DNA of 44,436 nucleotides. Origin: an uncultured Chromatiaceae bacterium. GTDB taxonomy: Bacteria; Pseudomonadota; Gammaproteobacteria; Enterobacterales; Alteromonadaceae. Position 1 is the first letter of the stretch; every line of letters begins with the position of its first letter. Shown here piece after piece: positions 9,891 to 17,435 of this stretch. A model generated the notes under the pieces. It made no database searches, was not told the DNA's origin, and saw nothing but the letters and a program-made list of their open reading frames with translations. The DNA lies in assembly GCA_937978655.1 (NCBI GenBank), contig CALJUX010000076.1, positions 1 through 44,436 of the forward strand, written 5' to 3'. The translations under genes and the position numbers were made by a program.

Positions 9891-12067
9891 CTTGAGCGAC
9901 CTTTATTGGTGACAACCCCGGTTTTACTGATCTGCACTTCTGCCCCCACTTTGAGACGTCGTAACCGACCAGCTGTTTTTGCATCCACAGCCATAACCAA
10001 CACTTGTTGGTCTTTGGCTAATAGGGCCAGCGATACACCGTCCACTTGCCGGATGCCCTGATATACAGCAGTGCCGGAGTCAAATTCAGTATATCTCCTG
10101 TGTTGCGATATATCGAATGCTTTATTACGTGTTTCGTTTCTTTCATTAACGTATTTATCAATCGCTGCTCGGGCGTTATTTTTCACTCCATCCCCAGTAG
10201 CGGGCCGTCGCACGATGTGATCTCGCTGGGTTTCTTGCTGTCCCACGAGACCAGAAACATCACCCGGCAGTAACACCTCAGTTCGGTTGGTGTCGAAAAC
10301 CAGACCGCATGAGGACAGCTGTCGCAAGCGGTTCTGGCTAGTGGGCGGCGGTTCGGTTCCAACTGCTGCAACGTGAAGCTGCTGTACAGTGGCTCGTCTG
10401 CCGACTCCGTTTGATGTTCGTTGGTCTGGATCTCCGCTGGTAGTAATGCTGGTTCGCTTGGCTGGTCCAGCACGGCCAACATCGCGGCTAAGTCCGCTTC
10501 GTTCTGGTTTGGTTCGCTCATAAGTTTCCTTTGATAGTGGATTGTTGATATATGCCAGCCGTAGCCGTTCCATTTCTGGATCAGCAAAAGACACAGCAAC
10601 TTTGTGTTGTGCGGCACTTTTTGCGACTGCGGTTTTAAACTTGTCGTCACCGTCAACGCGCAAGTGAGGTCCGAATTTGTAGATTGCCATCTGCAAACCA
10701 GCTAGCAGGCCATTCGTTGTAGGCCACCGGCTAATATGCAATGTCTGCCCGTTGTCACGGATAGGTGTATTAGAGACGTTATAAACAAGAGAGCCTTTTG
10801 ATGTTACCGAGTTAATTGGCGCACCTGGCACCTGTCCGGTTTTGCTTTGGCCATCATCCCCATAAAGACTATTTTGTGGGATCACTGAGCGTGCTTTTCG
10901 CTTTCTGAGCATCTCAGCAGCTGCGCTATTTCCAATGACAGCTTGTTGTTTCAGCCAGTCTTGCCAAGCTGGCCGTGTGTACAACCGGTAAGTATCTTGC
11001 CGCTCCTTTTTAGTTTTTGCGCTGGCATTGGCCAACCCTCTTTGCAGATCTGCGTTAATTTGTTTTCGCGCAAGCTGACGTACTAATGGGTTAGGCACCA
11101 GCCGCAGCAACTGACGTTTCAACTTCGCGCCATCTTTAAGGCGGCTCACCTCTTTGGCATGATCTGCGCTTATGCGCGATAGGCCCGCTTTACGCTGCAG
11201 TGCGTATGTATGGCGTTGTTCTGTATAGAGTGCATAGAGATCGCTAGCCATTGGGCCTTGCAGGGGCTTTTCTGTGTATTGCTGTGTGTTCTTTGGCAGT
11301 GGCGTTGTACTAGGTTGGTAAGCACCCAACCGCTTTTCAAGCGCCCCCTTTGACATTGTGCGGTCAATGTTACTAGCTTTAACCGCCACAACATCATCAG
11401 TCACGATTAAGCCAGCTCCTTGCGGCTTAATCTGCAAACCTTTAGCTGCCAGTGATCGGTGAAGTTGCTCCCATGTTTCGGCGGATTGTAGTTCTGGCAG
11501 CACTTCGCGGGCGTAACTAAGTAAGCTCTGTACCCCGGCCATATTTTCCATGTCATCGGCCCGGTTTTGTCCAGGGGTTTTGACATTGCCGTGGTTCACT
11601 TTTTCTAAACCGTGTTTAGCTTCTAACGCGATGCAGGCCGCTGCGATAGTTTTATGATCTTTGTATGGATCATGCAGGGTTTTGCTTTCTGGATGTATTT
11701 TATTGATGGCAACGTGCATGTGTAGGTGTTCAGTGTCGCGATGCACAACAGTGATCCGTTGGTGCTCACCAAAACCCAATGCGTCTGCCATCGTCTTTTC
11801 AATATCACGTAACACTGCTTCACTAGGATTTTCTCCCGGTGGGAAGCTAATAATCATGTGGTACGTCTTATCTGATAAGGCGCGAGTATTTAGACCCTGT
11901 GTTGCCTCTATTTCTAACGCGGCCCACACAGGATCATCTGATTGACAGTTACTGATAAAAACATCACCTACCCGCTGTACCTTTTCTTGCTCGTCAAGCA
12001 GATACTTTGTTAGCTGGCTAAAGCTACTTTTACGAGGTACGCGCATTGGGACTTTTTTACAGATCAT
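9887..12067 (-). CDS. traI: TraI relaxase (MOBP)
   Basis: A 726-residue nickase that cuts oriT and stays bound to the 5' end. The catalytic tyrosine is Tyr22 (SQLTKYLLDEQ), the same position as in RP4 TraI. The histidine cluster HRDTEHLHMHVAINKIHP provides metal ligands, and HMIISFPPGE is the conserved strand before it. The C-terminal half is unlike enzymes and ends in a small beta-rich module (LRRLKVGAEVQISKTGVV). It starts 11 bases after traJ, with a KorB operator across the junction. traH is nested in another frame (10183-10521). Confidence 0.96.
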   Translation of the reverse strand: MICKKVPMRVPRKSSFSQLTKYLLDEQEKVQRVGDVFISNCQSDDPVWAALEIEATQGLNTRALSDKTYHMIISFPPGENPSEAVLRDIEKTMADALGFGEHQRITVVHRDTEHLHMHVAINKIHPESKTLHDPYKDHKTIAAACIALEAKHGLEKVNHGNVKTPGQNRADDMENMAGVQSLLSYAREVLPELQSAETWEQLHRSLAAKGLQIKPQGAGLIVTDDVVAVKASNIDRTMSKGALEKRLGAYQPSTTPLPKNTQQYTEKPLQGPMASDLYALYTEQRHTYALQRKAGLSRISADHAKEVSRLKDGAKLKRQLLRLVPNPLVRQLARKQINADLQRGLANASAKTKKERQDTYRLYTRPAWQDWLKQQAVIGNSAAAEMLRKRKARSVIPQNSLYGDDGQSKTGQVPGAPINSVTSKGSLVYNVSNTPIRDNGQTLHISRWPTTNGLLAGLQMAIYKFGPHLRVDGDDKFKTAVAKSAAQHKVAVSFADPEMERLRLAYINNPLSKETYERTKPERSGLSRDVGRAGPAKRTSITTSGDPDQRTSNGVGRRATVQQLHVAAVGTEPPPTSQNRLRQLSSCGLVFDTNRTEVLLPGDVSGLVGQQETQRDHIVRRPATGDGVKNNARAAIDKYVNERNETRNKAFDISQHRRYTEFDSGTAVYQGIRQVDGVSLALLAKDQQVLVMAVDAKTAGRLRRLKVGAEVQISKTGVVTNKGRSR
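10183..10521 (-). CDS. traH: TraH, encoded inside traI in another frame
   Basis: A 112-residue acidic protein read in a different frame within traI. RP4 has a traH gene nested in traI in the same way, reported to stabilise the relaxosome. The ATG at 10521 follows AAAGGAAA, a good ribosome site. The N-terminal part is acidic (MSEPNQNEADLAAMLAVLDQ) and the C-terminus has a cysteine cluster (DSCPHAVWFSTP...CYCRVMFLVSWDS). The frame stays open longer than expected for a shadow, and the Cys-Trp pattern looks protein-like. The longer upstream extension of the frame is probably not translated. Confidence 0.72.
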   Translation of the reverse strand: MSEPNQNEADLAAMLAVLDQPSEPALLPAEIQTNEHQTESADEPLYSSFTLQQLEPNRRPLARTACDSCPHAVWFSTPTELRCYCRVMFLVSWDSKKPSEITSCDGPLLGME

Positions 12068-12070
12068 AAT

Positions 12071-12083
12071 TTTAGCCGCTAAA
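12071..12083. promoter_or_regulatory. KorB operator O_B at traJ/traI junction
   Basis: TTTAGCCGCTAAA, a perfect 13-bp match to the RK2 KorB operator consensus. It overlaps the traJ stop codon, upstream of traI. Confidence 0.85.
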
Positions 12084-12432
12084 GTTCCTGCACTCTGTTT
12101 AATAGCTGGTCCTGCATTTGATTAATCTTGTGCAAAACCCCCTCGATGGTTGCAATAACCTGTGCTTGGTCAAAATGAGCAAGCTTGCGGTCATCGGACA
12201 ACCAAAGCTTTAATAACCCGCCCAACCGGCCCTGGTCGCCGTTCAACTTAGCCAGCTCTAAAACCAGCTGCTGATCAAGAACACCGGTCACTTGCATTCC
12301 CAAACCAACATTGCGCAAAAATGCAGACGTACTCAGTGCGTGCTGCTTCGCGTTTTGCTGAATCATTGCTTTCTCTGTTGGCGTCACCCACACATTGATT
12401 GGTGTATGCCCTTTTCTTTTCTCGTTACTCAC
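12079..12432 (-). CDS. traJ: TraJ oriT-recognition protein
   Basis: A 117-residue relaxosome accessory protein. The N-terminus has the ribbon-helix-helix pattern INVWVTPTEKAMIQQNAKQHALSTSAFLRNVGLG, and the C-terminal half contains the conserved ELAKLNGDQGRLGGLLKLWL segment of MobC/TraJ proteins. In RP4 TraJ binds one arm of the inverted repeat beside nic and recruits TraI. It is the first gene of the minus-strand Tra1 operon, directly beside oriT, in the same arrangement as RP4. Confidence 0.93.
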   Translation of the reverse strand: MSNEKRKGHTPINVWVTPTEKAMIQQNAKQHALSTSAFLRNVGLGMQVTGVLDQQLVLELAKLNGDQGRLGGLLKLWLSDDRKLAHFDQAQVIATIEGVLHKINQMQDQLLNRVQEL

Positions 12433-12500
12433 TTGTTACTCCTTTGCGGCGGTAGCCGCTTGCCTCGCAGAGCAAGATACCGTTGAGCCTTTTGGCGAAT

Positions 12501-12570
12501 AAGGAATGTGAAGACAGGGACCGCTTGCGGTACGTGTACTTCACCTATCTTGCCCTGTTTTTTCAGTTTA
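12501..12570 (+). other. oriT: oriT with IncP-type nic region
   Basis: The block GAATAAGG (12497-12504), GTGAAG (12509-12514), ACCGCTTGCGGT (12520-12531) and ACTTCACCTATCTTGCCCTG (12538-12557) follows the RP4 oriT layout. The RP4 nic consensus is ATCCTG/CCC; here it is ATCTTG/CCC, placing the nick between 12552 and 12553 on the plus strand. GTGAAG and CTTCAC form the arms of the inverted repeat bound by TraJ in RP4. The nick would send traK-traL-traM and the control region in first and the Tra1 genes last. It lies between divergent traJ and traK. Confidence 0.9.
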
Positions 12571-12638
12571 ATACGCCATGAAAAAAAATGCACTATACCG
12601 GAACGTCAAGTTTATTTTTCTTAACATCGGGTAAAAAC

Positions 12639-12668
12639 TTGGTAATATCAAAAAAATAAAGCTAGAAT
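12639..12668 (+). promoter_or_regulatory. Candidate traK promoter
   Basis: TTGGTA (12639-12644), an 18-bp spacer, and TAGAAT (12663-12668), 72 bp before the traK start. The rest of 12433-12739 holds oriT and AT-rich DNA; no gene is seen. Confidence 0.5.
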
Positions 12669-12739
12669 CGCTGCTATACCGAATATTTGCGCAAAAAATA
12701 AAGCAAAAATTAATTTAGAGTTTCGCAGGAATAAACTTA

Positions 12740-13102
12740 ATGAAGTTGACGCTATCACAACGGATCGCAGCCAGGGTTGAGCAGAAACAGCCCAATCAGC
12801 GGGCGAAAAACCGAGCCGCGTTTTTGGCCAATAAAAAGGATATTGCTGAAGCGCTGCAGGATCGTTGGTCGATGAAAGTGATTTGGGAAACTCTGACGTC
12901 TGAGGGAAAAATCTCGTTTTCCTATGTCATGTTCACCAAATATGTACATCAGTTGATAAACAAAGAACAGAAAACCAGCGCTGAAGTTGCCCAGCCAACA
13001 CAACCGGCACCGGCCACCAACAGCGCACCAGTTGAGCAGCCCACGACAGCACCGAAGGGCTTTAATTTTAACCCAGCACCAGATCCAAAGAGGTTATTGT
13101 AA
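12740..13102 (+). CDS. traK: TraK oriT-binding protein
   Basis: A 120-residue basic protein at the position of RP4 TraK, which wraps oriT DNA to expose nic. The N-terminal half is basic and helical (MKLTLSQRIAARVEQKQPNQ, then RAKNRAAFLANKKDIAEALQ). The C-terminal third is a Pro-, Ala- and Thr-rich linker ending in NPAPDPKRLL. It starts the divergent traK-traL-traM leader operon, and its last base is shared with the traL start (TAATG). Confidence 0.9.
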   Translation: MKLTLSQRIAARVEQKQPNQRAKNRAAFLANKKDIAEALQDRWSMKVIWETLTSEGKISFSYVMFTKYVHQLINKEQKTSAEVAQPTQPAPATNSAPVEQPTTAPKGFNFNPAPDPKRLL

Positions 13103-13827
13103 TGGCTAAGATACACATGGTTTTGCAAGGTAAAGGGGGCGTTGGTAAGTCGCTGATTGCAGCAATCATTGCCCAGAAAAAAGTAGAGCAAGGACAAACC
13201 CCGCTTTGCGTTGACACGGACCCGGTAAACCAGACGTTTACCGGATATAAGGCGCTAAAAGTCCGTAAGCTCGAAATTATGGAAGGTGATGAAATTAACC
13301 CCCGAAATTTTGACATGCTGATCGAGTGGCTTAACGGTATTGAAAGTGATGTGATTATTGATAACGGCGCGGCAACCTTTGTCCCTTTGGCTCACTACTT
13401 AATCAGCAATGAAGTTCCCCAATTACTCGCAGCAATGGGGCACCAACTGGTGATCCATACTGTTGTGACTGGTGGCCAGGCATTACTTGATACCGTCAGC
13501 GGTTTTGCTCAGTTGGCCAGCCAGTTCCCGCAACCAAGCCTGTTTGTGGTCTGGCTCAATAGCTACTGGGGAGCAATTGAGCATGAAGGTAAGAGCTTTG
13601 AAGAAATGCGGGCCTATAAAGATAATAAGGGCCGGGTGTCTGCCATCATCCGCATACCACAGTTAAAAGAGGAAACTTTTGGCCGTGATTTTAGCGACAT
13701 GCTTCAAGCCAGGCAAACCTTTACAGACGCGCTGAACGACGCGACATTGCCAATTATGACCCGGCAACGGCTAAGCATTTTCAAGGGCCAGCTTTATAGC
13801 CAGCTGGATGCTGCGGCGGTGTTGTGA
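13102..13827 (+). CDS. traL: TraL ParA-like ATPase
   Basis: A 241-residue deviant Walker ATPase of the ParA/MinD superfamily, the same length as RP4 TraL. The P-loop GKGGVGKS is at residues 10-17, VDTDPVNQTF gives the switch region, and DVIIDNGAATFVPL is the Walker B-like strand. In RP4 TraL is needed only partly for transfer. It sits between traK and traM with one-base overlaps, so the three genes are translationally coupled. Confidence 0.92.
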   Translation: MAKIHMVLQGKGGVGKSLIAAIIAQKKVEQGQTPLCVDTDPVNQTFTGYKALKVRKLEIMEGDEINPRNFDMLIEWLNGIESDVIIDNGAATFVPLAHYLISNEVPQLLAAMGHQLVIHTVVTGGQALLDTVSGFAQLASQFPQPSLFVVWLNSYWGAIEHEGKSFEEMRAYKDNKGRVSAIIRIPQLKEETFGRDFSDMLQARQTFTDALNDATLPIMTRQRLSIFKGQLYSQLDAAAVL

Positions 13828-14261
13828 TGGAAATAGATCACATTATCAAAGAGATAGCACTTCGTCACAACATACGGCTAACAACTAATGATCCGGTGCT
13901 TATTGTATATACAATGCACCAGTTATTATTGGAACGACAAGGTGAACAGCAACAACAGCTCCTTGCTACGTTTGAGTCGCATATAGAGCAGCTGACCACT
14001 CGTTGGTCAGAGGATACCCGGCAGAAGTCCGAAAAATCGCTGCAGGCCGCTTTGGATGCCAGTAAACAAGTGATGGCCAATGCCTTGCAGCAAAATGCCG
14101 AGTTGAATGCAAAAGCATTGCAGAGTGAAATGAGGGGGATCACAACTTTGATAGACGGGCAAATCCGTCAAATTAAGGTCTTAACGATCAGCAACATTGC
14201 AGCCAGCGCGTTAACGCTGGCTGCCGCCTGCGGAGTGATATACAGCCTTGTATTTCACTAG
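13827..14261 (+). CDS. traM: TraM conjugation protein
   Basis: A 144-residue protein with a long helical, Gln- and Ala-rich region (about 30-115) and a C-terminal membrane segment (NIAASALTLAAACGVIYSLV). Size and layout agree with RP4 TraM (about 145 residues), of undefined role. ATG 13827 overlaps the traL stop as TGATG; a GTG one codon earlier (13824) is possible. A KorB operator follows at 14275-14287. Confidence 0.88.
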   Translation: MEIDHIIKEIALRHNIRLTTNDPVLIVYTMHQLLLERQGEQQQQLLATFESHIEQLTTRWSEDTRQKSEKSLQAALDASKQVMANALQQNAELNAKALQSEMRGITTLIDGQIRQIKVLTISNIAASALTLAAACGVIYSLVFH

Positions 14262-14274
14262 CACTCGCTGACTT

Positions 14275-14287
14275 TTTAGCCGCTAAA
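14275..14287. promoter_or_regulatory. KorB operator O_B between converging traM and KfrB-like gene
   Basis: TTTAGCCGCTAAA, a perfect consensus site, lies in the 29-bp gap between two converging genes, so it is not a simple promoter-proximal operator. A second half site (TTAGCGGCT) follows at 14290-14298. Confidence 0.85.
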
Positions 14288-14290
14288 ATA

Positions 14291-14641
14291 TTAGCGGCTC
14301 CTGCTTTTACTCAGCCCGGACGATAAAACGCTGTTTGCTTGTCCTGAACTGTAACTAATTTCAACAGTATTCCCAACAGTCGGCACGGTCTGAAAATCTC
14401 TGACATCATGTTTCACAAATTTATCTTTGCCTGTCATCTGGTACAGATTATTTTTATCGACATGCAAAATAACACCATTTGTTGCACTGGTTTTGTCAGC
14501 ATTTACCGCGTTATAGATATTGTAAATACCCGGCTTTAAACCATCTGCCGGTTTTACTTCTTTTACTGCCCACTTATTTGATACCTCCATTTCAAGCAGG
14601 CGTTGTCCGTTCATCACTAGGACACGCTCTTTGTTTTGCAT
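14291..14641 (-). CDS. Small KfrB-domain protein
   Basis: A 116-residue protein whose second half matches the KfrB-type small beta domain of IncP plasmids: GVILHVDKNNLYQMTGKDKF, VKHDVRDF, VPTVGNTVEISYSSG. KfrB domains also occur at the ends of TraC and TraI-type proteins and in stability genes. Function is unproven. The ATG at 14641 is preceded by GAGG at suitable spacing. The frame stays open upstream to 14815 but that part lacks a good start and is unlike the family. An imperfect KorA-like palindrome lies upstream (14771-14784). Confidence 0.72.
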   Translation of the reverse strand: MQNKERVLVMNGQRLLEMEVSNKWAVKEVKPADGLKPGIYNIYNAVNADKTSATNGVILHVDKNNLYQMTGKDKFVKHDVRDFQTVPTVGNTVEISYSSGQANSVLSSGLSKSRSR

Positions 14642-14770
14642 TAAAAAAGCCTCAAGCTTTGTTTTTATTGGACTCTGTTGAGTCTCTTTTGGAAAAAAGT
14701 ACCACCAAATAGTAGCCTTTTTGATTATGACTTGTGTTTGTTTTGACTCAAAAGAGCCTAAACACCGATA

Positions 14771-14784
14771 GTTTAGCACTAAAC
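14771..14784. promoter_or_regulatory. KorA-like palindrome upstream of KfrB-like gene
   Basis: GTTTAGCACTAAAC resembles the KorA operator GTTTAGCTAAAC with two extra central bases. It lies 130 bp before the start at 14641, where a promoter for that gene is expected. Binding is uncertain because of the altered spacing. Confidence 0.45.
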
Positions 14785-14910
14785 AGGTTACAAAAACGAT
14801 GCGGTTATCGCCCAAATTGTTTAATTCAACTGGTGCTTTAGTCTTATAGACAGGCGCATTAGCTCACAAAACAACCTGATATGTAAACGCATGTTTGATA
14901 TTATGGAGCA

Positions 14911-14940
14911 AAAAAAAGACCGCTGTAAGCGGCCTTCTTA
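14911..14940 (-). terminator. Terminator of the incC-korB operon
   Basis: On the minus strand GGCCGC, a short loop, and GCGGTC (one wobble pair) are followed by a run of seven T. It lies 14 bp after the korB stop. Confidence 0.75.
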
Positions 14941-14953
14941 TTTTGATGGGAAA

Positions 14954-15922
14954 TTATCCCTCGATTAGCTCAAGTAATTTTAGTTGCGCTAACGGTGCTT
15001 CCAGTTCTTCACCAGATGAGTCAAGCTTTATCCAGCCATTGTCTGACATGCTAGGCCGCTTCGTCATTACCAGTTGTGCGGATTGGCCCATGTACTCAAC
15101 AATCACAATCGCTTTCTTAAATTTCGTTGGATCGGTCTCTTTTTCTTTTTTCTTCTCAGGCTTTTCGGTTTGCTCTGTACCATCGGAGTTATCTGTATCA
15201 CTGTCGCCTGCTTCGCCTGGCTCCGAGTCATCGGCTTTTGTTTCGATGAACTCAGTCAGCAATTTTACGCTGCCCCGCGTAACCTCTTGATCTGGGTCGG
15301 CCAGCCAGCTCTCTACCGCTTCAGAATTTGTTTTAAAGAGTCGTGACAGCTCGTTGATTACCGTAACGTCGTCACAACGCTTTGAAGCAAAAACACCAGC
15401 CAAAGGCTCAGGCAATTTTAACAGTGTTACATGCTGCGAGACCCATGCAGGAGACTTACCCAAGCCCTTAGCAATGTCGCCTTTGGATACGCCAGCATCA
15501 AGTTCTTCCTTGATGAATTTCACGATGTCACGCGCCGACTGTTTGACACGTTTCATGTTTTCTTTTATGCGGTCGTACCGGGTAAACGTGTTATCAATGA
15601 AACCCGGTACAGTCGTAAAACCGTTCAGCTGTGATGCAGCCAATCGTTGATGTCCGAAGTTCAACATATAATGGCCATCAGCGGCCAGTGCAGGATCAGG
15701 GTGAGAGCGAACAGAGATAGGTGACTTTACGCCAACATTACCAATGTCTTCCACCAGCTCAGCAAACTCCGCCTGATCGATGTCCTCACGGTTATCTGGG
15801 TCTGGGTGCAATTTATTAATATCAAAGCGGATTGGTTCACCCGTTGATTCTACTTTGGGTTTGTCGGCTAACATCGAGGACACGCCCCCGATCTCTGACA
15901 GTGATTTGCGTGGTTTGGTCAT
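14954..15922 (-). CDS. korB: KorB: ParB-family partition protein and global repressor
   Basis: A 322-residue ParB-like DNA-binding protein. The N-terminal ParB domain (about residues 30-110) contains IRFDINKLHPDPDNRE and the CTP-pocket-like GHQRLAASQL. The helix-turn-helix is at about 147-175 (SKGDIAKGLGKSPAWVSQHV). An acidic linker leads to an SH3-like dimerisation domain (VVEYMGQSAQLVMTKRPSM). In RK2 KorB both represses many promoters at O_B and pairs with IncC for partition. At least ten perfect O_B sites are scattered here. It overlaps incC by one base. It is slightly shorter than RK2 KorB (about 358 residues). Confidence 0.95.
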   Translation of the reverse strand: MTKPRKSLSEIGGVSSMLADKPKVESTGEPIRFDINKLHPDPDNREDIDQAEFAELVEDIGNVGVKSPISVRSHPDPALAADGHYMLNFGHQRLAASQLNGFTTVPGFIDNTFTRYDRIKENMKRVKQSARDIVKFIKEELDAGVSKGDIAKGLGKSPAWVSQHVTLLKLPEPLAGVFASKRCDDVTVINELSRLFKTNSEAVESWLADPDQEVTRGSVKLLTEFIETKADDSEPGEAGDSDTDNSDGTEQTEKPEKKKEKETDPTKFKKAIVIVEYMGQSAQLVMTKRPSMSDNGWIKLDSSGEELEAPLAQLKLLELIEG

Positions 15923-16983
15923 TATTTCAGCCCCATAGAATTTAAAATGTACTGTGCGAATGCGCGGATCTCATGTGTTGCTTTCCGTGCTGCTGTTTTT
16001 TTGATTTGCCATACAGGGATTTTGTAGTGCAATGCGTCGCCAATCGAACTACGAGCGTGGATCACTACCGGGGCAACCATAGCAGGAAGGTCGTCGCGTA
16101 AATTCGCTAAATTTTCAACCTGACGCGGTGTCCGTGCATCATAACGACTGGGGACCAGTCCGAGATATTGCAGTGATGGGTTGACCTCTTTCATATTTTC
16201 AATGGTGGCCAACATCTTTTTGACGCCAAGTAAGCTATATACTTCGACTTCGATTGGACTGAACACCCAACCTGAAACATACAGAGCCGCCGCCATCCGA
16301 ATACCAGGCGCTGGCGCGGTATCAATAAAACAGACGTCAAATTTTGAGGATAAGCGGTCCAAGTTCGATAACAAACTGTCACCGGCCAGACCCATATCCA
16401 TAGACTCGACGTTAACTAGCATGTCATCCCCGGCGATTAAAACAATTTGTTCGCTTGGGATTAAATCAATATTCAGATCAGCACTGAACAGCATTGACGC
16501 CGTAATTGAGCTGGTATTGAAAGGGGAGAGTGTATAACTGGCGTTCCCTTGTGTGTCTAAGTCAACAACCAACACTCTGAGACCTTGTTCTGCTGCTGCG
16601 TGTGCCAGATGCACAATACAGTTACTTTTACCGACACCGCCTTTTTGTTGAACTGCAGAACAAACCTTCATTATTCCCCCAGCTTCTGTTTCGCTGCTTG
16701 CGCCCATCGTTTGACTTGAAATGCCTGGTACTCCGGCAGAACTGCTGTCACCTGTTCGTAACCCGCTGGTAAAGTCGCTTTCTGCTGGTGCGCTGTCCAC
16801 ACTCGGTTTACTGCCTGACTTACCGCGCCCTTTGTCACTTGATACATCTGGACAAAATCCGTTTGCGGCTTCCCTTCCACTAGCACCCCGAATGCTATCG
16901 ATCTGGTCTGTTCGCTGACATCCAGTGTGCTGATCACCTCCAGAAACTGTTGTTCTGACAGTGTTTTTTTCATGTGTCACCAT
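15922..16983 (-). CDS. incC: IncC: ParA-family partition ATPase
   Basis: A 353-residue ParA ATPase with deviant Walker A QQKGGVGKSN (about 112-121), the LVVDLDTQGNAS switch and DVCFIDTAPAPG. The first 104 residues are a low-complexity extension read out of frame with korA. An internal ATG at 16671 (Met105, MKVCSAVQQKGG) gives a shorter form. It overlaps the korA stop as TAATG, exactly as IncC1/IncC2 are organised in RK2. It works with KorB in plasmid partition. Confidence 0.95.
   Translation of the reverse strand: MVTHEKNTVRTTVSGGDQHTGCQRTDQIDSIRGASGREAANGFCPDVSSDKGRGKSGSKPSVDSAPAESDFTSGLRTGDSSSAGVPGISSQTMGASSETEAGGIMKVCSAVQQKGGVGKSNCIVHLAHAAAEQGLRVLVVDLDTQGNASYTLSPFNTSSITASMLFSADLNIDLIPSEQIVLIAGDDMLVNVESMDMGLAGDSLLSNLDRLSSKFDVCFIDTAPAPGIRMAAALYVSGWVFSPIEVEVYSLLGVKKMLATIENMKEVNPSLQYLGLVPSRYDARTPRQVENLANLRDDLPAMVAPVVIHARSSIGDALHYKIPVWQIKKTAARKATHEIRAFAQYILNSMGLK
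16671..16973 (-). CDS. korA: KorA global repressor, nested in incC
   Basis: A 100-residue repressor in a second frame inside the incC 5' end, as in RK2. The helix-turn-helix is at about 37-58 (QMYQVTKGAVSQAVNRVW), and the C-terminal dimerisation segment is LPAGYEQVTAVLPEYQAFQVKRWAQ. This C-terminal segment is shared with TrbA at 21311-21670. KorA of RK2 binds GTTTAGCTAAAC, and two perfect copies lie here on its own promoter and on the trfA promoter. Start and stop fit the RK2 arrangement relative to incC. Confidence 0.95.
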   Translation of the reverse strand: MKKTLSEQQFLEVISTLDVSEQTRSIAFGVLVEGKPQTDFVQMYQVTKGAVSQAVNRVWTAHQQKATLPAGYEQVTAVLPEYQAFQVKRWAQAAKQKLGE

Positions 16984-17032
16984 AATTCCCCTCGCACCTA
17001 GCTAAACGACGGTTGCAGCCGCCAACAAAAAT

Positions 17033-17061
17033 AGTTTAGCTAAACATCGACAGGAACGCAA
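17033..17061 (-). promoter_or_regulatory. korA-incC-korB promoter with KorA operator
   Basis: On the minus strand TTGCGT (17061-17056), 17 bp, then TAAACT (17038-17033). The -10 lies inside the perfect KorA operator GTTTAGCTAAAC (17034-17045), and a KorB operator is just upstream at 17074-17086. The RK2 korA promoter is built the same way. A weaker KorA-like site (ACCTAGCTAAAC) lies in the leader near 16996-17007. Confidence 0.82.
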
Positions 17062-17073
17062 TAAAATTTAGAT

Positions 17074-17086
17074 TTTAGCGGCTAAA
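17074..17086. promoter_or_regulatory. KorB operator O_B upstream of korA promoter
   Basis: TTTAGCGGCTAAA, perfect consensus, 29 bp from the KorA operator. It overlaps the stop codon of the kleE-like gene. Confidence 0.88.
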
Positions 17087-17302
17087 ATTTTTTGGTTTGT
17101 AAGCCGTTGGAAACACAGTCAAAAATGTTAACAACGCAAACCATAAAAAGGCATTCCAGCCTGAACCGCTCCCAAACATAAACATCATCAGTGTGATAAA
17201 CGACACCAATGACACCGCGCCACGCAACAACGGCCCGGCAACAACAGTGATATACCAGAAGGTATTCACAAAGAAAAAGATCACATTTTTTAGAATAGTC
17301 AT
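17075..17302 (-). CDS. kleE: KleE-like small membrane protein
   Basis: A 75-residue protein with membrane segments at about 5-24 and 30-66 and the C-terminus TFLTVFPTAYKPKNFSR. This resembles RK2 KleE, a small membrane protein of the stable-inheritance kle genes that ends in a similar YKPK tail and lies just upstream of korA. Similarity is confined to the C-terminal part, so the name is tentative. GAGGG precedes the ATG. An overlapping frame at 17082-17327 is considered a shadow. Confidence 0.62.
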   Translation of the reverse strand: MTILKNVIFFFVNTFWYITVVAGPLLRGAVSLVSFITLMMFMFGSGSGWNAFLWFALLTFLTVFPTAYKPKNFSR

Positions 17303-17361
17303 ATAAACTACCCTCGCTAGTTCGCACCTAGCAGCCTGCTCGGTTGCAGCTGGGTAGGCAC

Positions 17362-17379
17362 TAGCCCCGGTTTCGGGGC
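17362..17379. other. GC-rich hairpin in kleE leader
   Basis: AGCCCC, loop GGTTTC, GGGGCT. A short T-rich tail follows on the plus strand only. It lies in the leader between the presumed promoter (near 17393-17404) and the kleE-like gene, so it could be an attenuator or a plus-strand terminator. Confidence 0.5.
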
Positions 17380-17392
17380 TTTCTACTTCACA

Positions 17393-17404
17393 GTATAGCT
17401 ATAC
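17393..17404. promoter_or_regulatory. Variant KorA-like operator and -10 of the kleE promoter
   Basis: GTATAGCTATAC is a perfect palindrome that differs from the KorA operator GTTTAGCTAAAC only at a symmetric pair. On the minus strand it contains TATACT, an ideal -10, placed as TAAACT is in the KorA operators at the korA and trfA promoters. A KorB operator lies upstream at 17423-17435. Confidence 0.6.
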
Positions 17405-17422
17405 ATGGTTATTTGTACAGCC

Positions 17423-17435
17423 TTTAGCGGCTAAA
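17423..17435. promoter_or_regulatory. KorB operator O_B upstream of kleE promoter
   Basis: TTTAGCGGCTAAA, perfect consensus. It overlaps the last codons of the HTH gene at 17424-17702 and lies 19 bp from the KorA-like palindrome. Confidence 0.85.

Noticed and set aside
16181..16537. 118-residue plus-strand frame opposite incC
   Set aside because: Antisense shadow of a conserved ATPase gene.
17082..17327. 81-residue frame overlapping the kleE-like gene
   Set aside because: Same region in another frame without membrane pattern or KleE-like tail.
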